Origin: Marchantia polymorpha subsp. ruderalis | Taxonomy: Eukaryota; Streptophyta; Marchantiopsida; Marchantiales; Marchantiaceae | Assembly (NCBI GenBank): GCA_037833965.1 | Contig: AP031352.1 | Coordinates: forward strand, 1,840,501-1,904,500 | Length of the DNA: 64,000 bases | Direction: 5' to 3' | Part shown: in pieces, positions 10,021-20,253 of the stretch | How the letters are laid out: every line of letters starts with the position of its first letter | How positions within the stretch are numbered: position 1 is the first letter of the stretch | The notes under the pieces: generated by a model | What the model saw: only the letters and a program-made list of their open reading frames with translations | Databases searched by the model: none | What the model was told of the DNA's origin: nothing | Program-made: the position numbers and the translations under genes

Positions 10021-13000
10021 ATGACCTTCGACCGGGCGGCGGAGAACGTCCCATTCTTGAATTCGCGATTCCAATCTCTTGTGCGCGCTGCGCGCATCCA
10101 TCTGCTGGCTGCGGAACATTCTCGACGTCGTCGCACAGGAGATTTCTTGTTGATTGAGGGAGAAGTGAGTGCGCGTGATTTGGAATTGAGGGCGATTAGA
10201 GTTTGCCGAGAGAGAAAGAAGCGCGGGCAGTGCGGAAGTAGAATGAGCGGGCGAGCGAACCCCAGGAACGCAATGACGAGACCGAGCAGATTGCGGATGG
10301 TGCCACTTCGCCTACCGCAGAACGGGCTGCGCGCTTTTGAGGAGCGCTTAATAGCAAGAAAGCTCGATTTCTTGCTATGGGGATGGAATTACATCTGTGC
10401 GAATATGGTGCGCGAGTGGCTAGAGCCACAGGGACCACCCTCGCGCGGATTGCGTCCGCATGTTGACCGGTGGACAGTCCAAGATTGGGCACAGGCGTTG
10501 GGAAGATGTGCTCGCATGCCAGGGCATCTCCTTTTCGACAGTGAGAGCATCAAGGTGACCAAGCAAGAAGAGGCGCAATTTGTGGAGCTGTTCAAGACCG
10601 GGAGGTCTACCAAGAATGGGTACAGGACCCGTGATTACAAGGATCGATTTCGCCGGACTTTGTCCGCGGCGCTGATGCAATTACTGCAGCTGCACCGCGC
10701 CTGCTACATCACATTGTGGCAGGTCTCTTTTGTGGAGTGCGTCATCGAGGGAACTCCAATTCACTGGGCGAGCATCCTGCACAGGGTGATGCGACAGCAC
10801 GCGTTTGAGGAGAAGGGGGGAACTCTAAACCATCTTTCTCCTTTCCTCATCAATTTTTATCGACAGCGGAATTGTTTGACAGCGGCGGAGCTTGAACATT
10901 TTCCGCCATTGTCCATCGACCATCCCGGGAAGTATGTGCGGGAGAACGAGGTCGACACTGATGCAGAGGAGTCACCGACTTCTACCCCATCAAGACGGAG
11001 GGACGAAGGGAGACATACTCCTGCAGCACGAGTGCCGCGGAAGCGGCGATGGAGGGAAGAGTCTGAAGAGGAGCAGCATCAAGAACCCTCTGCTCCCATT
11101 CGACCGCGGCCGCTGTGCGAGCCATACAGCCGGCCGAAGCAGAAGGCACGCAGACTGGTGTTACCAGCTGACAGTGCGGACACGGCGACAATTGCGACGG
11201 AGATAGGAAGTGCGTCGCCAGAGAGGCATGAGGAAGCGCGGACGACCGCAGGAGCGACGGGCCACGCTGCAACCTCGACGGGAGAAAGGCCGCCTACGGG
11301 CCAAGAGCCTCCGGAGTTACCACGTGCGATGCGGACAGATGTTCCGTTTGCGCACGGACGAGCCTCCGCGGACGGACGAGCCTCCGCGGACCGGCGAACA
11401 CAAGTGGACGTGGATCTACGCTTACGCGTGGGAAGGAGCAGTCCGCCTGTGCACAGGCGCTCGCCTGTGCATAGGTCGCCTGTGCACAGGTCGCCTGTGC
11501 ACAGGACACCTCCACACGTGCCGCCTGTGCACAGGCAAGAATCACCCCCGTTCCAACGTAGGAAGGGGAAGGAGCCGGCGGAAGAACCGCCTACGAGACA
11601 CCGGCCCTCGGTGCCAGACCCTCCGGCGCACCACGCGCCGCAATTTGCGCCTTCGGCGCCAGGGCCTTCGAGCCGAGGAGATACGAGCAGAGAGCGTGCG
11701 GAGGCCGCACCATCGGCGGGAAGTCCGCCGATAGATGCGCCTTCGGCGGTAGGGCCTATAGGCCAAGGAACATCGGGCGTGCGGCCCCCGGCCATGTCGC
11801 CTTCGGCGATAGATGTCCGCGGCGCTACGCCTGCGGCGGACAAGGCGCCGGCAAATGCGCCTGCGCACGGGCCGGGCACAGCCCCCACGGACCGATCAAG
11901 GGAGCAGCAGACGGAGGAGCGGAGTGACTGTCCGCGGGATGAAATCTCGATGCGCGATGCGCAATCAAACCCCGCGCAGCCACCTTCCGCTCGATCGCCT
12001 TCAGCGGCGGACGACGGCGGCAGAGAGGATGCGGTAGACAATCAACAAGCGAGAGACGGGGATGCCGCACGGGTACATTCGCCTTCCGCCTTAGACCTTT
12101 TGGCGACGAGCAGCGAGGCTGCAGCCGTGCCTTCGCAGGCAGCACACGTCGACGACGTGCAGCCCCACTCGGGGCAGTCGCCGACGCAATCAATGGCGAC
12201 TGAAATTCTCCACTCGGATGATGACGACGGAGGCTCCACGGAAGAAATGTCAGGAGCAAAAGACACCGAGGAGGAGGAGGAGGAAATTGTTGGAGCGCCG
12301 GCGGCGGCGCTCTCTGAGCAGGTGATTCCGTTGCTGCGGTACTTGGATCGCAAGGTCGATAAATACGCCGACCCACTCCAGCCGGGATCTTACATCGAGT
12401 TAGTGCGCAGGCGGACTCGCACTAAAGTCCACACCAGCAAGCTATTAGCTAGAGTGGACCAGGAGTTGAGGGACTTGAAGGAGAAGCATGAGTGCTTGTG
12501 GGGACAGTACAAGCTTAATCAGAAATTCTACAAGCACTCCGAGAAGATGAAGGATGAGAAACTGGGCGAGCTCACCAAAGAGCAGGTGAAGGTCAAGGAA
12601 GCACTCAACTCTGAGCAGGCCCAGAATCGGATTTTGTCAGAGGAGCTCGTGCGACAGACGCGGTTGTTGGAACAATGTCAGCTCGCACGGCAGGCGGATG
12701 AAGAGTTAATCCGCAGGTTACAGTCAGAGTGTGGCGAATTGAGAGCGCAACGTGCTGAAGCCGAATCGCAATTAGTGATAATTGAAGAGGATCGCAGGAA
12801 GGAGGCGGATCGCACGAAGGTGGAGACGGCGAGGCGAGTCGCCCACTGTCTCAAGGGCTACGCCCACTGGGAAGTGAAGGCGCAGGAGAAACTCACACTG
12901 CGTGAGTTTGAATTGCGCGCAGCCGGGTTGTTGTCAGGCGACAGTAGGAGTCGGCGGAAGGTAGCGAAGAAGCTCGATGCCTTTCTGTCGAAGGCACAGG

Positions 13001-13173
13001 ATACCATGTCCGCCCTCGAAGGGGAGGTGTCCGCGGCGTTGCAGAGGTTGGGACTGCGCAGTCGAGCGGAAGATTGGCAGGGTAGGGAGTTAGTGCGCGG
13101 CAGTCGGCCGCGCAGGAGACGTAGTACAGGTTCCGCGGAGTGTAGTGTAGCGTGGTTCCGTGCAGGCGTGTAG
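10021..13173 (+). CDS. LTR-encoded protein, subfamily B, 1050 aa, intact
   Basis: ATG at 10021 starts MTFDRAAEN, and the same ATG context opens the B copies at 16121, 48458 and (antisense) 59383. After about 90 residues comes the domain shared with subfamily A: PLRLPQNGLRAF, KLDFLLWGWNYIC, RTRDYKDRFRR, GTPIHWASILHRVMRQHAFEE and LNHLSPFLINFYR. A Pro/Ser/Ala/Arg-rich repeat region follows (many PSA and PVHR units, made from palindromic DNA repeats). Next are an acidic block (SDDDDGGSTEE, EEEEEEIVGAP), VIPLLRYLDRKVDKYADPLQPGSY, a coiled coil of about 200 residues and a basic Arg/Ser tail. No enzymatic motif or membrane segment is visible. It lies upstream of the LTR TATA box, so it needs either its own promoter in 8760-10020 or expression from the 3' end of genomic RNA. 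Confidence 0.88.
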   Translation: MTFDRAAENVPFLNSRFQSLVRAARIHLLAAEHSRRRRTGDFLLIEGEVSARDLELRAIRVCRERKKRGQCGSRMSGRANPRNAMTRPSRLRMVPLRLPQNGLRAFEERLIARKLDFLLWGWNYICANMVREWLEPQGPPSRGLRPHVDRWTVQDWAQALGRCARMPGHLLFDSESIKVTKQEEAQFVELFKTGRSTKNGYRTRDYKDRFRRTLSAALMQLLQLHRACYITLWQVSFVECVIEGTPIHWASILHRVMRQHAFEEKGGTLNHLSPFLINFYRQRNCLTAAELEHFPPLSIDHPGKYVRENEVDTDAEESPTSTPSRRRDEGRHTPAARVPRKRRWREESEEEQHQEPSAPIRPRPLCEPYSRPKQKARRLVLPADSADTATIATEIGSASPERHEEARTTAGATGHAATSTGERPPTGQEPPELPRAMRTDVPFAHGRASADGRASADRRTQVDVDLRLRVGRSSPPVHRRSPVHRSPVHRSPVHRTPPHVPPVHRQESPPFQRRKGKEPAEEPPTRHRPSVPDPPAHHAPQFAPSAPGPSSRGDTSRERAEAAPSAGSPPIDAPSAVGPIGQGTSGVRPPAMSPSAIDVRGATPAADKAPANAPAHGPGTAPTDRSREQQTEERSDCPRDEISMRDAQSNPAQPPSARSPSAADDGGREDAVDNQQARDGDAARVHSPSALDLLATSSEAAAVPSQAAHVDDVQPHSGQSPTQSMATEILHSDDDDGGSTEEMSGAKDTEEEEEEIVGAPAAALSEQVIPLLRYLDRKVDKYADPLQPGSYIELVRRRTRTKVHTSKLLARVDQELRDLKEKHECLWGQYKLNQKFYKHSEKMKDEKLGELTKEQVKVKEALNSEQAQNRILSEELVRQTRLLEQCQLARQADEELIRRLQSECGELRAQRAEAESQLVIIEEDRRKEADRTKVETARRVAHCLKGYAHWEVKAQEKLTLREFELRAAGLLSGDSRSRRKVAKKLDAFLSKAQDTMSALEGEVSAALQRLGLRSRAEDWQGRELVRGSRPRRRRSTGSAECSVAWFRAGV
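11441..11536. repeat. In-frame array of the 16-bp palindrome inside the LTR ORF
   Basis: Five to six copies of CGCCTGTGCACAGG(CG) are spaced 12-18 bases apart and encode SPVHR units. They are the same palindrome found in the non-coding LTR part. Other copies of the ORF have different numbers of units (compare 17540-17590, 49858-49925 and 57885-57960). Confidence 0.85.
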
Positions 13174-13209
13174 CGTAGTGCAGTGTAGTGCTAGGTAGGA
13201 CTTAGAAGG

Positions 13210-13238
13210 TATAAAATAGTTCCAGGCGTTTTGCCTGG
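13210..13238 (+). promoter_or_regulatory. Solo B LTR TATA box and hairpin
   Basis: TATAAAA 13210-13216, then the hairpin CCAGGC-gtttt-GCCTGG 13222-13238. Compared with CAAGGC/GCCTTG in subfamily A, one base pair has changed on both sides, so pairing is kept. Confidence 0.75.
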
Positions 13239-14775
13239 GGTTCTTTCCCATCAGAAGTGCAGATCAGGAACCCATTTCCTTTGCGTGTTTGTGTCCTTGA
13301 GTTCTGTCACCACGCACGAGGAGTTACAACTTAGCGTTCCGCATTTTGTAGCTGAAGGCCTTCGGCCGAATGTTCAGAGCTAGTACATTGGTTAGAGACT
13401 TGAGTAGTTCGGATCTGTACCTGCGGGTGACTGCCGATGCTCAGAGCCAGTGACTAGTTAGATACTTGAACAGTTTCGCCCCTACACCTTCGAGTGTTTC
13501 TTTCTGATTGTACTCCTTGGGATTTTTCCCCTGAATGCCAAAGTGAAGTTTTGCTACTTCGTGTAAGCCTTGGTTGTAAATTCAGGTTACGCTGCAGCAG
13601 GTGCCTTGAGGGTAACCCCTGTAGTATTTCTGGGAATGACAAGTGCCTGAGAATTCAAACTCTTCAATAGACTGTTGTTGTGTTACTGGAATGTTTCTCA
13701 GTGAGTCCTTCAGTGCGGACTTGTGTTCTCTGCGCGTTTTGTGAGTTGAGAGTGTTGTTCACCGCGTCTGAGTGACTTCGATCCGAAGTAGGTAGTCCAA
13801 ACCGGGTTTCCTACACTAGTAGCAAGCTAGTGGAAGCGTTGTAAAAGCCGGAGTTGGAAGTCACTGCCCGCAGCTTTGCCGAGTGTGCTCGTGAGAGACT
13901 TTCCCCCTGAAATCTTGAAGTAGAGGTCCTAACGGATCTCTGGGTTGTGTTTCTGTAGTTTCAGGTGTGTGTGTGTGTGTGTTACGCTGCACTGTGCGAC
14001 CTCCGAGTGCGCTCCGAGTGGACACTTGCAGTATTTCTGGGAGTGACAGTCGCCTGAGAATTCAAACTCCTCAATAGTCTGTTAAAACGTGACACTTTGT
14101 ACCCTGTGTGTTCCTCTGTCCCTGTGGGTTCGACCTTTCTACCACTATATTGCAGTTTTAGCCTTTAGTGGGTTATTACATATTGCGTCGGCAAAAAGTC
14201 TCCATCTCCCGAGTTAAGCCGGTCACGTACCAATCCATAGCTTGCTGTACCGAGAAAGGGGACCCTGGTCCTGTTTTCGGTATTCTGTCAAGGAGGTCCA
14301 GAAATCTCTCGGTGTAGTCCCGCAGACTCTCCTTCTTCTCCCGCTGCAGGTTACGCAACTTTGTCAATACCCGACTGTCGTAGCCGAGCTCGCGGAAGCG
14401 TCGAAGGAACTTCTCCTTCAGCTGAGCCCATGTTGTCAACCCAGTCGGATCGATGCTCTCGTGATTGTACCAACTTCTTGCCTTCTTCCGCAGAAGACTT
14501 GGAAAGATCCGTAGTCGGTCCTCGTCTTGGATCTCGCGATTAGCAATGGACACCGATTCGAACAACTTGATGTAGGAATCTGCATCGTCGTCATCCCCAC
14601 TCCCTTTATACTTTGGGTAGGAGTGTTTAGTAATCGGCTGAGGTAGCCGCACATTGGCTTGTCCGTCCGCCATCGGTGTGTCTGTTGACGGTTCTCGGGC
14701 GGTCGGTTCTAAATCACGAGGGAGCTCCGTGCAAGGAATATCTAGTAGAACTGTAAGCACCAGGTTTGGTTCCGA

Positions 14776-14916
14776 GTAGAAAGGTAGAACCCACAAGGAC
14801 AGAGGAACACACAGGGTACAAAGTGTCACGTTTAACAGACTATTGAGGAGTTTGAATTCTCAGGCGACTGTCACTCCCAGAAATACTGCAAGTGTCCACT
14901 CGGAGCGCACTCGGAG
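14776..14916 (-). mobile_element. U5 end fragment of the E2 LTR
   Basis: Reverse complement of the B LTR 3' end (GTATTTCTGGGAGTGACAG block). At ~14776 it is fused to gag by a deletion. At 14912-14916 it ends in CGGAG, the target duplication of E3. It resumes at 27025. Confidence 0.88.
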
Positions 14917-15184
14917 TGTGGTACCCCACTTTTGGTAATTTTGAGGAAATTAAAACATTTTTGGAAAACTGTACCCTGTCAGCAATGTAAATAGCCTTCG
15001 GTGCATCAAAACAGAGTGAATTCGGAAGATCGCAGAGATTCTCGAGGGACCTCGTAGAATCTAGGAGTTGGGTGCAGCGGTAAGGACGGGCATCACCCTC
15101 CCTGCGAACTCTGCAGCTAGGATCCCTACGGCGCAAGGCGCAGAACCCGCCTTCGGAGCTGCATTTGCGGCGGTAGGGAAATCC

Positions 15185-15305
15185 TTCATATTTAGGTCAA
15201 CCCCGGACGCCTTGACTTAGTTAGGATCTCGTTGGAAAGAGCTCAACGCATTGATTCCAACGAGCCCAAGAACGCCAACAACGGATGAGGACTCCGGGAG
15301 TTATG
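15185..15305. repeat. Dyad module, copy in E3 LTR
   Basis: Perfect 10-bp stem CTCGTTGGAA (15228-15237) with TTCCAACGAG (15255-15264), enclosing AGAGCTCAACGCATTGA. Confidence 0.85.
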
Positions 15306-16120
15306 AAGGTTGTAAGATACTCAGCTTTCCGCCTACGCACAGGCGAAGAAGTTTTGTCCTATGCGCGGACGAAGGAAGTTCGCCTGCGCACAGGCGAGAT
15401 AGGGTTTTTGAGGTAGGCGCGAAGTTCGCCTACGCACAGGCGTCCGCCTGTGCACAGGCGCTTCGGCGTCGGCGGGAAATCCGCCTTGGGCCCTAGAAAT
15501 GCGCCTTGTGAGGTAGAAATTGTACGGCGCCTTTTGCGCCAGCGCAGCGCCGCGGACGAGCAAGGAGCCGCCAGAATAGTAAAATCCGTATGGACCGTAC
15601 GGACGGGACGGATTGATGCGCTCTTGGACGGACGGAGTTGCGGCGGCGGAAGCGCCGACGAAGAGACAAGGAACGGACAGTCTGGACGGAGTCGGTTGAC
15701 CGCGGTCAACGCCTTCCGCGCTAGCGCATCGCCGCGGACGGACCTCGCCTGCGCACAGGCGAGCGCCTATGCACAGGAGGGTGAAGTTCCGCGCCGGCGG
15801 AGAATCCGCCGAGGAGTCCGCCTACGCGCAGGCGAGAGTTGAACTTTTGTCCGACATGCGGACACACGCGCCGAGGCAGAAGAGGATTGGGTGAGGAGCG
15901 GTACGAATGAGTGTACCGCGCAAGGCGGAAAATCCGCCTTCGGCGCTGCGCCCCCAGGTCCGCGGCGTAGTACGCTCGCGGAGTTCAAATTCGCCAATTC
16001 GAGCGTGAGAGTTTAATCGGCGACGGCGGAGCGTGAAGCCGCGCGTGAGAGCGGAGACCGTTTCAGCATAGAGCCGGCGCGGCCATCAATTGAGACGTAC
16101 TCCACGAGCAAGAGCCGACC

Positions 16121-19100
16121 ATGACCTTCGACCGGGCGGCGGAGAGCGTCCCATTCTTGAATTCGCGATTCCATTCTCTAGTGCGAGCTGCGCGCGTCCA
16201 TCTGCTGGCTGCTAAGCATTCTCGACATCGCCGCGCAGAGGATTTCTTGGTGATTGAGGGAGAAGTGAGTGCGCGTGATTTGGAATTGAGGGCGATTAGA
16301 GTTTGCCGAGGAAGAAAGGAGCTCGAGCGGAGCGGAAGTAGAATGAGCGGGCGGGCGAACTCCAAGAACGCAATGACGAGACCGGGCCGATTGCGGATGC
16401 TACCGCTCCGTCTACCACAGAACGGGCTGCGCGCTTACGAGGAGCGCCTGATAGCAAGGAAGCTCGATTTCTTGCTATGGGGATGGAACTACATCTGTGC
16501 GGATATGGTGCGCGAGTGGCTAGAGCCACAGGGACCACCCTCGCGTGGATTGCGTCCGCATGTTGATCGGTGGACAGTCCAAGATTGAGCGCAGGCATTG
16601 GGGAGATGTGCCGGCATGCCAGGGCACCTCCTCTTCGACAGTGAGAGCATCAAGGTGACCAAGCAGGAAGAGGCGCAATTTGTGGAGTTGTTCAAGAACG
16701 GGAGGTCTACCAAGAATGGGTACAGGACCCGCGATTACAAGGATCGATTCCGCCGGACTTTGTCTGCGGCGCTGATGCAATTACTGCAGCCACACCGCGC
16801 CTGCTACATCACATTGTGGAAGGTCTCTTTTGTGGAGTGTGTCATCGAGGGAACTCCAATTCACTGGGCGAGCATCCTGCACAGGGTGATGCGACAGCAC
16901 GCTTTTGAGGAGAAGGGGGGAACTCTAAACCATCTCTCTCCTTTCCTCATCAATTTTTATCGACAGCGGAATTGTTTGACAGCGGCGGAGCTTGCGCGTT
17001 TTCCGCCGTTGTCCGTCGACCATCCCGGGAAGTATGTGCGGGAGAATGAGGTCGACACTGATGCAGAGGAGTCACCGACTTCTACTCCGTCAAGGCGGAG
17101 GGACGAAGGGAGGAACACTCCTGCAGCACGAGCGCCGCGGAAGCGGCGATGGAGAGAGGAGTCCGAAGAGGAGCAGCATCAAGAACCCTCTGCTCCCATT
17201 CGACCGCGGCCGTTGTACGAGTCATACAGCCGGCCGAAGCAGAAGGCACGCAGGCTAGTGTTACCAGCCAACAGCGCGGACACGGCGACGATTGCGACGG
17301 AGAAAGGAAGTGCGTCGCCAGAGAGGAACGAGGGAGCGCGGACGTCCGCAGGAGCAACGGACCGCACTGCACCCTCGACGGACGAGAGGCCGCCTACGGG
17401 CGGAGGGCCTCCGGAGTTACCACGTGCGTTGCGGACAGGTGTTCCGTTTGCGCACAGGCGAGCCTCCGCGGACGGACGAGACTCCGCGGACGGACGACCA
17501 CAAGCGGACGTAGACCTACGCCTACGCGTGAGAAGAAGCAGTCCGCCTGTGCGCAGGTCACCTCCACACGTGCCGCCTGTGCACAGGCAGGAATCACCCC
17601 CATTCCAACGTAGGAAGGGGAAGGAGCCGGCGGAGGATCCGCCTACGAGACACCGGCCTTCGGGGCCAGACCCTCCGGCGCACAACGCGCCGCGATTTGC
17701 GCCTTCGGCGCCAGGGCCTTCGAGCCAAGGAGATACGAGCAGGGAGCGTGCGGAGGCCGCACCATCGGCGGGTAATCCGCCGGTAGATGCGCCTTCGGCG
17801 GTAGGGCCTCAGGGCCAAGGGACATCGGGCGAGCGGCCCCCGGCCATGTCGCCTTTGGCGGTGGACGTCCGCGGCGCTACGCCTGCGGCGGACAAGGCGC
17901 CGGCATTTGCGCCTGCGCACAGGCCAAGCACAGCCCCCGCGGACTGATCGAGGGAGCAGCAACAGACGGAGGAGCGGAGTGACTGTCCGCGGGATGAAAT
18001 TTCGGTGCGCGATGCGCAATCAAACCCCGCGCAGCCACCCTCCGCTCGATCGCCTTCGGCGGCGGACGTCGGCGGCAGAGAGGATACGGTAGAAGACCAA
18101 CACGCGGGCGGCGGGGATGTAGCACGGGCACATTCGCCTACCGCCTTAGACATTTTGGCGAAGAGCAGCGAGGCTGCAGCAGTGCCTTCGCAGGCAGCAC
18201 ACGTCGACGACGTGCAGCCCCACTCGGGTCAGTCGCCAACGCAATCAATGGCGACTGAAATTCTCCACTCGGATGATGACGACGGAGGCTCCACCGAAGA
18301 AATGTCAGGAGCAGAGGATACCGAGGAGGAGGAGGAGGAAATTGTTGGAGCGCCGGCGGCGGCGCTCTCTGAGCAGGTGATTCCGTTGCTGAGGTACTTG
18401 GATCGCAAAATCGATAAATACGCCGACCCACTTCAGCCGGGATCTTACATCAAATTAGTGCGCAGGCGGACTCGCACTAAAGTCCACACCAGCAAGCTAC
18501 TAGCTAGAGTGGACCAGGAGTTGAGGGAATTGAAGGAGAAGCATGAATGCTTGTGAGGTCAGTATAAACTCAATCAGAAATTCTACAAGTACTCCGAAAA
18601 GGTGAGGGATGGGAAACTGGAAGAGCTCACCAAGGAGCAGGTGAAGGTCACGGAAGCACTAATTTCTGAGTAGACCCAGAATCGGATTTTGTCAGAGGAG
18701 CTCGTGCGACAGACGCGGTTGTTAGAGCAGTGACAAGCGGATGAGGATCTAATCCGCAGGCTAGAGTCAGAGTGTGGCGAATTGAGATCGCAGCATGCTG
18801 AGGCCGAATCGCAATTAGTGGTAATTGAAGAGGATCGCACGCCAGAGGCAGATCGCACGAAGGAGGAGACGGCAAGGCGTGTCGCCCACTATCTCAAGGG
18901 CTACGCCCACTGGGAAGTGGCGGCGCAGGAGAAACTCACACTACGTGAGTTTGAACTTCGCGCAGCCGGGTTGTTGACAGTCGACAGCAGGAGTCGGCGG
19001 AAGGTAGCGAAGAAGCTCGATGCTTTTCTGTCGAAGGCGCGGGACACCATGTCCACCCTCGAAGTGGAGGTGTCCGCGGCGTTGCAGCGATTGGGACTGC

Positions 19101-19216
19101 GCAGTCGAGCGGAAGACTGGCAGGGTAGGGAGTTAGTGCGCGGCAGTCCGTCGCGCAGGAGACGTAGCACAGGTTCCGCAGAGTGTAGTGTAGCGTGGTT
19201 CCGTGCAGGCGTGTAG
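16121..19216 (+). pseudogene. LTR-encoded protein, subfamily B, broken by in-frame stops
   Basis: Colinear with the intact ORF at 10021-13173 and in one frame throughout, but with stops at 16586 (TGG to TGA), 17945 (CGA to TGA), 18554 (TGG to TGA), 18671 (CAG to TAG) and 18731 (beside a 12-base deletion). Four of the five are C-to-T or G-to-A transitions, the pattern expected from methylated cytosine decay. The N-terminal domain, acidic block and coiled coil are all recognisable. Confidence 0.9.
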
Positions 19217-19252
19217 CGTAGTGCACTGTAGTGCTAGTTAGGACTTAGAAGG

Positions 19253-19281
19253 TATAAAATAGTTCCAAGCGTTTTGCCTGG
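19253..19281 (+). promoter_or_regulatory. E3 5' LTR TATA box and hairpin
   Basis: TATAAAA at 19253-19259 with the downstream hairpin region CCAAGC-gtttt-GCCTGG. One pair is weakened here, unlike the solo B LTR. It would drive E3 genomic RNA. Confidence 0.7.
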
Positions 19282-20253
19282 GGTTCTTTCCCAAACTCAG
19301 AAGTTCAGATCAGGAACCCATTTCCTCTGCGTGTTTGTGTCCTTGAGTTCTGTCACCACGCACGAGGAGTTACAACTTAGCGTTCCGCATTTTGTAGCTG
19401 AAGGCCTTCGGCCGAATGTTCAGAGCTAGTACATTGGTTTGAGACTTGAGTAGTTCGGAATTGCACCTGCGGGTGACTGCCGATGCTCAGAGCCAGTGAC
19501 TAGTTAGATACTTGAACAGTTTCGCCCCTACACCTTCGAGTGTTTCTTTCTAATTGTACTCCTTTGGGATTTTTCCCCTGAATGCCAAAGTGAAGTATTG
19601 CTACTTCGTGTAAGCCTTGGTTGTAAATTCAGGTTACGCTGCAGCAGGTGCCTTTGGGGTAACCCCTGTAGTATTTCTGGGAATGACAAGTGCCTGAGAA
19701 TTCAAACTCTTCAATAGACTGTTGTTGTGTTACTGGAATGTTTCTCAGTGAGTCCTTCAGTGCGGACCTGTGTTCTCTGTGCGTTTTGTGAGTTGAGAGT
19801 GTTGTTCACCGCGTACGAGTGACTTCGATCCGAAGTAGGCAGTCCAAACCGGGTTTCCTACACTAGCAGCAAGCTAGTGGAAGTGTTGTAAAAGCCGGAG
19901 TTGGGAGTCACTGCCCGCAGCTTTGCCGAGTGTACCCTCGCGAGAGACTTTCCCCCTGAAATCTTGAGTAGAGGTCCTAACGGATCTCTGGGTTGTGTTT
20001 CTGTAGTTTCAGGTGTGTGTGTGTGTGTGTGTGTTACGCTGCACTGTGCGACCTCCGAGTGCGCTCCGAGTGGACACTTGCAGTATTTCTGGGAGTGACA
20101 GTCGCCTGAGAATTCAAACTCCTCAATAGTCTGTTAAACGTGACACTTTGTACCCTGTGTGTTCCTCTGTCCCTGTGGGTTCGACCTTTCTACCACTATA
20201 TTGCAGTTTTAGCCTTTAGTGGGTTATTACATAAGAAGCCGACAACTTCTTTT

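Larger units (their letters stand above)
8760..14180 (+). mobile_element. Solo LTR, giant subfamily B (5421 bp) with intact ORF
   Basis: Begins TGTGGTACCCCAC and ends AGTGGGTTATTACA, flanked by a perfect TATTG duplication (8755-8759 and 14181-14185). It interrupts antisense gag of E2, whose reading frame resumes on the other side. Non-coding 8760-10020 holds a dyad module and many CGCCTGTGCACAGGCG palindromes. The ORF is 10021-13173. TATA is at 13210 and R-U5 runs to 14180. R-U5 contains two related leader units, at about 13527-13675 and 13902-14083. No internal gag-pol is present. Confidence 0.95.
7233..14775 (-). pseudogene. E2 gag-protease, split by a solo LTR and frameshifted
   Basis: Antisense gag reads from ~14775 to 14181, is interrupted by the solo LTR at 8760-14180, then resumes at 8759. 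The E3 copy (20318-25359) shows the same protein. Present: a capsid-type region (PKYKGSGDDDDADSYIKLF, KARSWYNHESID), a Ser/Glu-rich linker and three CCHC knuckles (CTTCGAVGHANTEC, CYNCGEVGHFSPKC, CSNCKKSGHTAPEC). The gag frame ends at 7637, while the following region continues in another frame down to 7233, where E1 cuts it just before the protease active site. The N-terminus is lost: LTR sequence is fused directly to gag at about 14776, removing the U5 end, primer-binding site and start codon. Confidence 0.85.
14917..20231 (+). mobile_element. E3 5' LTR, subfamily B (5315 bp)
   Basis: TGTGGTACCCCAC to AGTGGGTTATTACA. Non-coding 14917-16120 (dyad module and palindromes), degenerate ORF 16121-19216, TATA 19253, R-U5 to 20231 with a GT microsatellite near 20012-20033. 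The R-U5 duplicate units match those of the solo B LTR. Confidence 0.94.

Noticed and set aside
11079..12041. Long antisense ORF (320 codons) opposite the LTR gene
   Set aside because: It mirrors GC-rich palindromic repeats in the sense ORF; similar antisense frames vary between paralogs and show no protein conservation of their own.
10021..13173. LTR ORF as an envelope-like gene
   Set aside because: No signal peptide, transmembrane segment or cysteine-rich ectodomain is visible; the C-terminus is coiled coil and basic.
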